Below the pieces are notes generated by a model. It had not been told where the DNA came from and made no database searches. It was given only the letters and a program-made list of their open reading frames with translations. From Eriocheir sinensis (Eukaryota > Arthropoda > Malacostraca > Decapoda > Varunidae): a stretch of 64,000 nucleotides of DNA. Shown one piece after another: positions 10,874-21,064 of the stretch. The number at the start of each line of letters is the position of its first letter. The stretch's first letter is position 1. The stretch spans positions 1 through 64,000 of the forward strand of contig NW_026110837.1 of the NCBI RefSeq assembly GCF_024679095.1, in the 5' to 3' direction. The position numbers were made by a program, and so were the translations under genes.

Positions 10874-11492
10874 GTTCATTGTTGCATCATCTAAGAAAAG
10901 TTTTAGGCTATGTGATGACTACTAATCAAAACAAGCTGCATGCTTCTATGATTTATAAAAAATCAAAAATAAACGGGAAATAATTATTTTTTGAGGATCC
11001 TTGTCTAATAACCTATTTGGTACCGCGACCCAGGCTCAAGTTGATGCTATTCATGGAAAAATAGAATACTAGAGTCATTAACTGAGAAAATTTTATATAG
11101 TTAAATGTTTATTATGGAAAACTCAACATCGTTAAGTAATATGCATGCCATGCTATATGCCTTTAATAGGCTATATTCAGCTGTAGATGTATTGAACCAA
11201 GTTGTGCGCCAATTTTCTATAGACTTTGGCATTAGGAAGAGAAACAAGCTCCTACAGGCATTGTTGTATTTTGACTTAGCATTCAGACACATAAGTCCAG
11301 GTATACAAGATTTAAAGTTCAGTCTGCAGGCTTAGCTGCAAACATACATAACTCCAACCATTATGTGAGACAAACAGTTGTTCAGCACATTAAAGGAAGC
11401 CTAGGTTCGGCCTCCAGGTCTTTTGTGCCTTGCAGTTCTTGATTTTTTAGCTCTATATAGGGATGTAATAACTGTCCTCCACGACAACGGCT
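10874..11492 (+). pseudogene. Upstream part of the envelope-like gene, broken
   Basis: A short stretch near 11015-11065 reads ATQAQVDAIHGKIE. Such ATxxxV-type segments occur next to the fusion-peptide region of errantivirus-like envelope proteins. The ORF at 11105-11335 continues with an alpha-helical segment. Stops separate the pieces. The call depends on the clear membrane-anchored C-terminal ORF that follows. Confidence 0.45.
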
Positions 11493-12217
11493 TTGCACGA
11501 TTCTCGTAATTTCTATTTCACCAAACCTTTGCGAGGAGATCCGATTGACACCTTTGATGTCTTTCGAATCGACTCCCTTCCATTTTCTGTGCAGAATAGC
11601 ACTTACTTTCTTATGTATAGAGAGAATAGTGAGAATAGGAAAATATATTTTATGCTTTCTAGTATAAAACACTGTAACAAGAATAACCATATGTTAGTTT
11701 GTCCTCCCACAGGCCCCTTCCATGAGGCTAGTGACGCAGCCTCTTGTGAATCGGCTGTTTTCAAGAAACATGAGTCGGTGATCAACCTCTGCCACACAAT
11801 GATCTTGAAAACATTTCCCCCTATGTTTATAAAAGGTCCTGGCTACTGGACCTGTTCACTTGCCTCCCCCATCACTCTGACACTCACATGCCCTACCAAT
11901 CCTGTAAACAGACATACTGTCAGCCTGACGGATAATGGGATATTGATGCTTCGGCAAGGTTCTCTTCGCAGTGCTGAGTCCATCCCCCTACAGGAGCTAA
12001 CAGCTGGCTTGCAGCCCCTAAATTATGTGGTCGAGCCGGATCAGCCCTTTCAACCCGCAATCCATTGGTGGATTGTCTTCGCCATTGTCGTGATCCTGGT
12101 TCTACTGCTGGTGACGTCTGCCGTGGGGTATTCCTATGTCCTACGCTACGCACGACGCCGCCTAATTCCAGACTCGAACCAACTGCAGACATTGCAAGGC
12201 GTATCTTCTCCACCAAC

Positions 12218-13573
<1,356 letters not shown>

Positions 13574-13574
13574 A

Positions 13575-13907
13575 TTAATGCATTTCTTGAAGAAACAGTG
13601 TTTGCTCTCAAATCGTAAGGTCCAAAGGTGAATTAAAGGTCCAAATTCCATTATTAGCCTAGGCGGGTGCTTCAGGAAGTGGTGCTTTGGTCTTAACTTT
13701 ACATTGGGAAAGCTGATGTATCTGCTCTCCAGGCACTCATCAATGAGCACATCAAGATAAGCTATTTGAGAATCCTTAATTCGATGGGCACAAACAAGTT
13801 CTACAATGTCATGGAGTAACAAAAACTGCTGCCAAACTGGATCATTTGCATCCTGAATCTTGTCACTAATAATTACTGGCAACAACCCAGGGGCCCATTT
13901 TTGGATT
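13575..13907 (-). pseudogene. C-terminal piece of the zinc-finger/tnp2-like pseudogene
   Basis: Reading leftwards, this frame gives LLPVIISDKIQDANDPVWQ, then KLRPKHHFLKHPPRLI and LWTLRFESKHCFFKKCI. I recognise this as the C-terminal region of a tnp2-like (CACTA/En-Spm-related) transposase family common in animals. It continues the gene pieces at 21065-22940. The element at 13908-21055 separates it from them, and it ends abruptly at the 3' LTR junction (about 13574), after which the frame only reads LTR sequence. Confidence 0.7.
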
Positions 13908-14523
13908 TTCGTTTGCGCAATAATTCGTATACCTGAAACCTATTTTTTCACTTAGGGGGAACCTATGGGCATTGGAAACAGCCGGTTGTCACCCTGTGGA
14001 GGTGTGCACAACCATACTATGACTGATTTTATTGTGTCAGCCAGGCAGTTGAATCGCGATATTTCTCGATTCATATTTTCTACTCTAGAGAGACAACTAT
14101 TTGATGTAGATAACTATATTTGGTACCAAATTGACCAGAATTACATGCTGCATGCTACTATATATCAAAAATGACATTTACGGGCACTTTGTACGAACCA
14201 GGAGGAAAAAACTCAAAATTTTCACCCAAAAATCATTTTAGTTTCAGATTTCCGAAGACACATTTTCCCTCAGATCTCATCCAGTATCTTCTCTATGTGG
14301 TAGAAACATGCACTAAAATCATCCCCAGTTATTGCGCTTTAAAATAATACCAAACAAGTGTATCTCAACTCAATACAATGTGCACTAGCATGCAAATATG
14401 TAACATTACCCCCTAATTTTTTAGACGATGACGTGATATTTCTCGTATTGTAATATTTCTCCTGGCAGGAGTAATATCGGGTCTAAGTAGCTATATTTGG
14501 TACCAAACTGACCAGCATAACAT
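13908..14523 (+). repeat. Left terminal inverted repeat of the 7.1-kb element
   Basis: Pairs with 20441-21055. It contains a 69-codon open frame (13965-14174) that also survives in the other arm, and two TTTGGTACCAAA palindromes (14119-14130, 14496-14507), each in a longer repeated context of CTATATTTGGTACCAAA followed by TGACCAG. Confidence 0.9.
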
Positions 14524-15194
14524 TGTGCGAATTGTAGTATACATCGGTTGACAATCAGGAAAACGTTTTTGGCTCTGAGGCAAAAAAGTTAAATATTTAC
14601 CGAACCCATTCGAGCTTCTGATTTGGTAAGAAATTTATTGCTTCGAATCTTTAGGAATATTTGTCCTTTACATCCACATAATATACATAAAAATATCCAC
14701 CTACTAGTAACATGCTCCAAGCATCGCAGAAATCAACTACTATATTAATGCAAGTGAACGAAACTGAACTGAAAATTTGCATTTGAGTCAGATTAAGTTT
14801 TCTATATTGTCATCAAAATAATGTCCCGGGACAGGTATCAAGAAAAAAAATGCATGGAATCTTATGCGCAAGAGTATATTTCGTTAGACATGACAATATA
14901 TACAACAAAACTTCAAATGTATTAGCTGTCACACATGTTTCCTTTACACACAATGCACAGAATAAGAACTCGAGAACTCTACTTTTGGATAACTCAACAC
15001 TGAAGCTTTTACCACAAGTATCATTTGTATGAAATTGCGGCAATTTGCAAAGAGAATACATGCATGATCGAGAACTCAAAATTTGGCGAACGCAAAACTT
15101 TTTAGCTTTTTCCCACAGGTATTGCATTTGTACGAGATTTCAGTTTGCAAAACAAAATACAGGATGAATTGTATTCACGTATGTTAAAGAACAT
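14524..15194. other. Element interior downstream of the ORFs, no gene seen
   Basis: AT-rich sequence between the left arm and the last ORF. It probably holds the 3' untranslated region of the minus-strand transcript. The small frames here are not convincing. Confidence 0.5.
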
Positions 15195-15938
15195 TTAGTC
15201 CTCATCATCTGATCCACTGTCTTCCGCTGGTTGAGTAGTGTTCAAGCAACTCTCTTGACAGGAACATGCTGCACTGCAAGATATATTGTGTTTGCGACAG
15301 GAACATCGTTGGCTGGAGCATGTGGTTTTGCAACCGCAAGTCACAAGTTCTATGCAGGCTGTTGGAACCGGTGGAAGTGTCATGAGCTGTGGGCGCAGAG
15401 ATAATCCAGTGCTGTCAACTTTCCAACCACAGTCTTCAGGTTGTGGGATATCTGGTTTTGGTTCATCTGCCTTGTACCAAATCAATGCTTGGTAGTTACT
15501 ACGCATAATATGGAGAGACAGCGAGTCTTTAGTTGGTGGAAGCTTTTCAGGGTCGTTTGTTCGATGGAACATTTCCACCCGGAGGTCATTGACAGAAGTT
15601 GCCTTGGATGCCGAGTTGTAAATTTTGATGACAAACATTTCTATATCACGCATTTGTACAGTGTCGCTTCTACCAAGGTCTTTCAGTAGTTCTGGGTACT
15701 TCACGTAAGTTTTCCAAGTAGAGCGCTTCCCATGACCAGAAAATTGACTTGTGGTGTCTGAGCCCGTCAAAGAATGGTAAGCCAGCAAGTTGTTTCTCAC
15801 TTCAGGGTCCAAAGTCTGTCGCACAGTATGCACTGGAACATAGATCTTCTCCTTTGCAGTACCAGCACGCAACCACACCTCTTCAGCTGTCTCGTGATGA
15901 AGGAGCAGCAGGAGAACATCGGTGTCTCTGGAACACAC
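15195..15938 (-). CDS. Element protein, C-terminal part: nuclease-like segment plus CXC tail
   Basis: This 247-codon frame is the last of three consecutive minus-strand pieces. Residues 3-15 read SRDTDVLLLLLHH and residues 53-71 read AYHSLTGSDTTSQFSGHGK. Spaced acidic residues in such contexts resemble PIN/FEN-like nuclease folds. Residues 201-231 form a cysteine cluster (CGCKTTCSSQRCSCRKHN, then C-A-C-S-C) that fits a tesmin/TSO1-type CXC DNA-binding motif. The protein ends in an acidic tail (DSGSDDED). The stretch upstream, 15939-16142, continues the protein in other frames, so a frameshift separates this ORF from the preceding one. The nuclease reading is inference from motif layout; the CXC call is stronger. 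Confidence 0.65.
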   Translation of the reverse strand: MCSRDTDVLLLLLHHETAEEVWLRAGTAKEKIYVPVHTVRQTLDPEVRNNLLAYHSLTGSDTTSQFSGHGKRSTWKTYVKYPELLKDLGRSDTVQMRDIEMFVIKIYNSASKATSVNDLRVEMFHRTNDPEKLPPTKDSLSLHIMRSNYQALIWYKADEPKPDIPQPEDCGWKVDSTGLSLRPQLMTLPPVPTACIELVTCGCKTTCSSQRCSCRKHNISCSAACSCQESCLNTTQPAEDSGSDDED

Positions 15939-16142
15939 TATGACTCTGTGGAACTGTTGCGCTTTCGCATCTGCACAGTGGAGTATTATTTTGTGTCGGC
16001 CTCTTCGTGCGTCGAGTCTAAGTGGTTAACCGCTCGCCCAAGTGAAGAGACAGCAGGAATCTGTCACTGCCAGACACCACCACTTCGCAGTTTGCAGGTA
16101 GGGTCCGCGCTTTGAGGAGGATTTGCTCTCGTAGGAAGTCAA

Positions 16143-17050
16143 TCAGATTTGTTTTGTTTTCCTGCAGCGAGATGAATGTTTGCCAAACAGCAGGTAAACG
16201 TACAGCACGTCCATCAATGATTCGCCTAATGTTCCTTCGTTTTGCAGACCTGCTTGCCCTGGTGTCAGCCTTGATGGATTTGTTGCGGTACTCATCAAAA
16301 CAATGTCCAGTCTTGTCTGACTACCTCGAATATTGGAGAAAACTCGATCGCAAAAGCAGTCAGCAAAATCCCCAAAGGTCGATGCATTTGAGGGCTTCCC
16401 CAATGCTTGTACTGCAGCCATTCCATCTACTATCACACAGGTTGCTTGATCTGTTTCAGGAAGTCTGCCTTGAGCATGGCTGTCAACAAGCAAGTGGAAA
16501 AGTGAGGCCTTCTCTGTAGATCGCAAGGTGTAATCTGTCGTGGCAATTGCCAATGGAACTGGAGACAATTCATGCTGCAATAAACCTTTCAGGTCTATTT
16601 CGCGTCCACTGCTAGCAGCACTTAGGAGTTTACGAAACAAGTCCCTGTCTGCCTTGATTGTTTTGCTTCTTCCTCCAGCACTGGACACCTCGACTGTATT
16701 CAAACTCTCAAAAGTTTTTGACTTGTTCTTGGTGATAGGATCGTGCATACTCAGTGTGGCACCTGGGAGTAATCGCTTCTCCAAGAGGCCAGCAAGCTGC
16801 TCTTCTCCGCGTTGTGTAGCCCCCAACAGGTCTTCTGTGATATCGGCGCCAGCCACGTCATTAGTAGATATGCAGACCAATTCTTCACCTTCACGGTTGA
16901 AGGGGTTAAAGCGTTGTATCTGCTCTTCCAGCTTTCGGACGTCGTTTTCATCCCTTCTAATTCTCTTGGAACCACTGTCACCTAATGATTTTGATTTGGG
17001 TCTAACTCCGGCCATCTGTTGGATGTCGTTACATAGTCGTGCGCGGTCAC
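16143..17050 (-). CDS. Element protein, middle part: possible PIN/FEN-like nuclease N-half
   Basis: The usable part of this frame begins near 17050, where the 966-codon ORF upstream loses frame. It reads MAGVRPKSKSLGDSGSKRIR, then ELVCISTNDVAGADI, then CVIVDGMAAVQALG and TFGDFADCFCDRVFSN. VDGMAAVQAL followed by a DFA-type helix resembles the first acidic motif of FEN/PIN-like nucleases. Near RLDIV (about 16290) the natural continuation moves to another frame, so at least one more frameshift lies at 16250-16300. The frame remains open to 16143 only as an altered tail. Not a standalone gene: it is the central third of a broken polyprotein. Confidence 0.6.
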
Positions 17051-19882
17051 TGAAAGTGACATCCAACGATCCAGAGCAGCTTTGTTCCTTGATATGCCCA
17101 CAAGGCCTCCAGCGACTTTGCATTGTTTGTTGATGTGCTCGAGTGCCAAGTCTGCGGCAATTTGGTTGAAGGCACCTTCTGATTCTTTTATCACGAAGTT
17201 TCCAGCGCAGAATTCCTCGTACACAGCTGGTGCGGTCTTTTCCAGTTGAAGCATGTCGATGAGGTAGACTAGCCCCCACCTGGAATAGTTGGTGTGATCA
17301 TACGTGATCATGAGTGGCAGCATCTCCTTGAATGTAGACAAATGCAGAGGCCAATCGCCTTCCCTGTCTGCCCGAATGAACAACAGTAGAACCTGCACCA
17401 TATCCATGTACTGCTTCCAGTACGTGAAGGTAGCGTTGTTGGAATTAGCTTGAACAAATTCGTCAAGATCACTCATCAGATCTGAAGCCTGTGCGACAAA
17501 TTCTCCAATGACCTGTGTAGATTTTTCCCGATCTTTGGATTCAAATGATTTGGCAACTGCAGCTGCGGGTTCCTTGATCTGCTCTAAGCTGTGTTTGTGA
17601 TTTGTGTCCAGCCACACTTTGAAGCTTTGGAAGAGAACGCGCCACATAGCTTCTAGCGTGAGCTTATGTGCACGTACACCTCGATTCCAAGATTTTCCCT
17701 GCATTATCTTCTGAGCAACATATTCACTGAACACTCCAGCCTCAATCCATATGTCGGTCAAACCTGATTGAGCAAAATGCCTGCCAAGAATCTGTAGGTA
17801 ATTCATTGCTGTGTGGAATGATCCTAGTCGCACAATGACATCTTTGAGTTTTTCTGGATGCAACCAAACGAGCTCCTTCGCTTTGTGATATAAAGCCTGA
17901 TCCAATGTGATCACTGTGGTCGTTTGACCTTGTTTCATGGCTATTTGCTTGCTCCTCAAAAGAAATGTCATCACCGTATCAAGGTCGTGAGCTGGTGCTG
18001 GAATTATCGGCAGATGTCCGATGGTGGTCACTTCGTCTGTGTTTTTCCCAATAGCTTGATTGAAGCCTGTCCATGCAGGAATCGTTGGAACACCTCCAGC
18101 TTCGATGCGGCTGACTAACCATGCCAGATCATTCATCTTGCATTCCTGTGATCGAGTGGGTGGGCAAGCTAGGCTGTTTGCAGTGACTGGCGTTGTGAAG
18201 TTTGGAGGAACATGTTGTGCAGGAGCATCTGAAACTGCAAGCTGATGGAACTCTTTGGGTACTTGCTGCAGTGACGTATTTCGTCCAATTGTTGATTTTT
18301 GTCTGCCTGATGGATTTGGTGGTCCTCTTTGGAAGGCAGCAATCTGTGTGACATGTAGAGTTCCTTTGCCATCCAAGGTCTCTTCTAGCATATCAAAATT
18401 GTCAGCCGCAAACTGAATAAATCGTCCTGGTACTAGGCTCTCTGGAATGAATGTGTTTTCGTTTTCCTGGAATCTTGAAACCTGGAACTCTGCAATGGAC
18501 GAGTCGATTCTGTTGACGGTAGGGTAGCTTATGCTGTCTCCGCAATCATGTAAGTATGTTACCAATTGTCTTGATCTTGTCATGTGGTGAACTAGTAGAC
18601 CTGTCCCGATGTGTTTGGGGGTGTTTTTCTGTCCGCACGAGACATTGTAAACTATGTTCTGGCCTATATTCAGGATCTTTTGGTGTAAGCCTTGTTTCGT
18701 TTTGCCATGTGGTTCATCATCATCATCGGGTGTGTCAGTTGAAGTTGACTTTTCATCGAGGATCCATTTGATAAGTAGGTACAGACTTGTTGGTACACAC
18801 TGTTCTGCTGCTTCAATGTTAAGGTTGTCATACCCTTGGTGTCCAGCTGTATTGCTCAGATCAGCTCGTAGTTTAGTGGCAACAGTGTGTAAGCATTGAA
18901 TGAAGTAAGACTCGTGGTCAATGTCATCATCGTCAGGTGATATGTTTTCCTCTCTGTCTCTCAAGGCCAGTGCCACTACATCTTCAGTGGTAGTTTTTGC
19001 TGGAATCAGGAGCTGTGGTTGGTTCAGTTGGCGTTGTTTTCGGAACAGAATTTGACTGCCATAGTGTTTTTCGAGTTTTTGCTTCAGTGTACGGACCTGA
19101 ATGGAAGGATTGACGATACCAGCGTGTCTCTGAAGCGAAATGTACTTCTCGTGCACAGCATCCATGCTGTAAATGTTTCCACGTTGCAATCCTTTGTCCA
19201 ATATATTCGTGAGCTTGGTGAATGGTGCGTCAGGTTTGGTAGATTCCTTGTCTGATTGAGAACGACATAGATTTTTTTCAGCGTTGTCTTTGCATACTCG
19301 ATGGTAATGTGCTTCATAGGCTATTACATCGTTCTCGCCAATCCGACATTTCAATGTTTCATCACAAGATGCGTGTTTCCGAATCACAGCTGCAACATCA
19401 TCGGATTGGACTTGATGTAGTTTGTCCCGTTTACGGCTCTGACAGTAAATGCACTGTGTCCATTCCACTTTTGGAACAAAAGCACGTGTCATAGTTTTCG
19501 AGAGTGAGATTGTTTCTCCCTCATCGCAATCCGGTTTACAAACTGAACGTTCATGTCGCTTTTGGAGTTTTTCGATGTTGAGTCGGCTGGTAAATGATGC
19601 GTAGCATCCCTTGTGCCACGTTGGGTGTTTTTCCTCCAAATTTGTTTTAGAGATCAGATCTTGTTTGAGTCTTATCATCATGTCACTTGTTTCATAATGA
19701 GACCTTTCTTGGAAGGACGAAAATACCTTCTCAACACCCAAGGAAGTAGCTTTTGATAGGCCTTCTGCAGTCGAGCTCTGGCAGAAGAGACATTTGGACC
19801 AGTTTGTCTGTGTTTTTAGTCGCTTAGCAGGAACTTCAACTATGGGCTCTAGTGTCCCTTCTTCATCTTTCACAGATGACAT
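16982..19882 (-). CDS. Element protein, N-terminal part: zinc modules and possible DDE-like core
   Basis: A 966-codon open frame with an ATG start at 19882, the longest in the window. Two CxxC...HxxC modules come first: Cys31/Cys34 with His90/Cys93, and Cys144/Cys147 with His194/Cys197. They look like tandem zinc-binding units. A central region holds AADNFDMLEETLDGKGTLH (about 492-510), LPIIPAPAHD (624-633), VITLDQALYHKA (657-668), LGSFH (686-690) and IWIEAGVFSE (711-720), then GKSWNRGVRAHKL. Asp494/Asp497, Asp661 and Glu714 or Glu720 are spaced as acidic residues of an RNase H-fold transposase might be, but this is inference. I recognise the general family as one of large uncharacterised proteins scattered through invertebrate and fish genomes. 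The last about 25 residues follow a frameshift near 17050; the true protein continues in the next piece. The length and openness suggest fairly recent activity. Confidence 0.75.
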   Translation of the reverse strand: MSSVKDEEGTLEPIVEVPAKRLKTQTNWSKCLFCQSSTAEGLSKATSLGVEKVFSSFQERSHYETSDMMIRLKQDLISKTNLEEKHPTWHKGCYASFTSRLNIEKLQKRHERSVCKPDCDEGETISLSKTMTRAFVPKVEWTQCIYCQSRKRDKLHQVQSDDVAAVIRKHASCDETLKCRIGENDVIAYEAHYHRVCKDNAEKNLCRSQSDKESTKPDAPFTKLTNILDKGLQRGNIYSMDAVHEKYISLQRHAGIVNPSIQVRTLKQKLEKHYGSQILFRKQRQLNQPQLLIPAKTTTEDVVALALRDREENISPDDDDIDHESYFIQCLHTVATKLRADLSNTAGHQGYDNLNIEAAEQCVPTSLYLLIKWILDEKSTSTDTPDDDDEPHGKTKQGLHQKILNIGQNIVYNVSCGQKNTPKHIGTGLLVHHMTRSRQLVTYLHDCGDSISYPTVNRIDSSIAEFQVSRFQENENTFIPESLVPGRFIQFAADNFDMLEETLDGKGTLHVTQIAAFQRGPPNPSGRQKSTIGRNTSLQQVPKEFHQLAVSDAPAQHVPPNFTTPVTANSLACPPTRSQECKMNDLAWLVSRIEAGGVPTIPAWTGFNQAIGKNTDEVTTIGHLPIIPAPAHDLDTVMTFLLRSKQIAMKQGQTTTVITLDQALYHKAKELVWLHPEKLKDVIVRLGSFHTAMNYLQILGRHFAQSGLTDIWIEAGVFSEYVAQKIMQGKSWNRGVRAHKLTLEAMWRVLFQSFKVWLDTNHKHSLEQIKEPAAAVAKSFESKDREKSTQVIGEFVAQASDLMSDLDEFVQANSNNATFTYWKQYMDMVQVLLLFIRADREGDWPLHLSTFKEMLPLMITYDHTNYSRWGLVYLIDMLQLEKTAPAVYEEFCAGNFVIKESEGAFNQIAADLALEHINKQCKVAGGLVGISRNKAALDRWMSLSVTAHDYVTTSNRWPELDPNQNH

Positions 19883-20440
19883 TGTTAGGTGTAGGAGACA
19901 GGACTACAGTGCAGATGTTAGAGCAGGTGTAAATGTTCAAAGCCCACAAGCACAGGAGATGAAGCAGAGAAGAGGTCTATGGGATTCACACCACACACTG
20001 AAACAGACAAAAAAAAAAAAAAACATATTAGGATATATCCTTGAAAATTTTCGAGAGAGGCATTTAGATTATCATCTAAAAATATAATTACCACCTGGAT
20101 TTGTCTGCGCTTTGTATATTTCAGATATAAAAAAAACTAACACGCGAATCTTTATATTTAGCACATTTCCGTCAATGTTGGAATCAGATAGCAATGATAA
20201 GTTTACATTGTTATGTTTCATCTTTGTGTTCCCTTATTAATATTAATAATTATTTTTGAAACACATCAGCTACATAGTATTCATGTTCATCATTTCAATA
20301 TGAAGGTACTCTATGTTTGCGATCAGAGCGGAACAATATTGGCACTCTCTGTCTCGCCAAATCTGAAATTCAAGTATTTTTGGGGTAAAAAAAAAAAATT
20401 AGACTTGTTTTGCAACAGTAATGAGTTTTCTCATTATTAA
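19883..20440. other. Element 5' region upstream of the 966-codon ORF
   Basis: On the minus strand this lies between the right arm and the start codon, so it should hold promoter and leader. I see no clear TATA box. Short ORFs here are chance. Confidence 0.5.
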
Positions 20441-21055
20441 GGTGATTCTGGTCCGTTTGGTACCAAAATATAGCTACCTGGACCCGATATTACTCCCGCT
20501 AGGAGAAATATTACAATACGAGAAATATCATGTCATCGTCTAAAAATTAGGGGGTAATGTTACATATTTGCATGCTAGTGCACATTGTATTGAGTTGAGA
20601 TACACTTGTTTGGTATTATTTTAAAGCGCAATAACTGGGGATGATTTTAGTGCATGTTTCTACCACATAGAGAAGATACTGGTTGAGATCTGAGGGAAAA
20701 TGTGTCTTCGGAAATCTGAAACTAAAATGATTTTTGGGTGAAAATTTTGAGTTTTTTCTTCCTGGTTCGTAAAAAGTGCCCGTAAATGTCATTTTTGATA
20801 TATAGTAGCATGCAGCATGTAATTCTGGTCAATTTGGTACCAAATATAGTTATCTACATCAAATAATTGTCTCTCTAGAGTAGAAAATATGAATCGAGAA
20901 ATATCGCGAATCGACCGCCTGGCCAAGACAACAAAATCAGCCGTAGTATAGTTATGCACACCTCCACAGGGTGACAACCGGCTGTTTCCTATGCCCATGG
21001 GTCCCCTCTAGGTAAAAAAATAGGTTTCAGGTATACGAATTGTTGCGCAAACGAA
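20441..21055 (-). repeat. Right terminal inverted repeat of the 7.1-kb element
   Basis: Reverse complement of 13908-14523. Palindromes TTTGGTACCAAA lie at 20456-20467 and 20833-20844. The shared 69-codon frame is at 20789-20998 on the minus strand. Arm-to-arm differences are few, about a dozen or more amino-acid changes in the shared frame. Confidence 0.9.
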
Positions 21056-21064
21056 CTCCCTAAA

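Larger units (their letters stand above)
13908..21055 (-). mobile_element. 7.1-kb DNA element with ~615-bp terminal inverted repeats
   Basis: The arm at 13908-14523 and the reverse complement of 20441-21055 match over about 615 bp at high identity, starting TTCGTTTGCGCAA at each outer end. Between them, three minus-strand frames encode one long protein series (16982-19882, then about 16143-17050, then 15195-15938). The element cuts a transposase pseudogene. No clean target duplication is visible, so the extreme ends may extend a few tens of bases further. The long arms and the coding content indicate an autonomous-type DNA transposon, now inactivated by frameshifts. It does not match any of the common superfamilies that I can recognise by motif. 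Confidence 0.75.
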
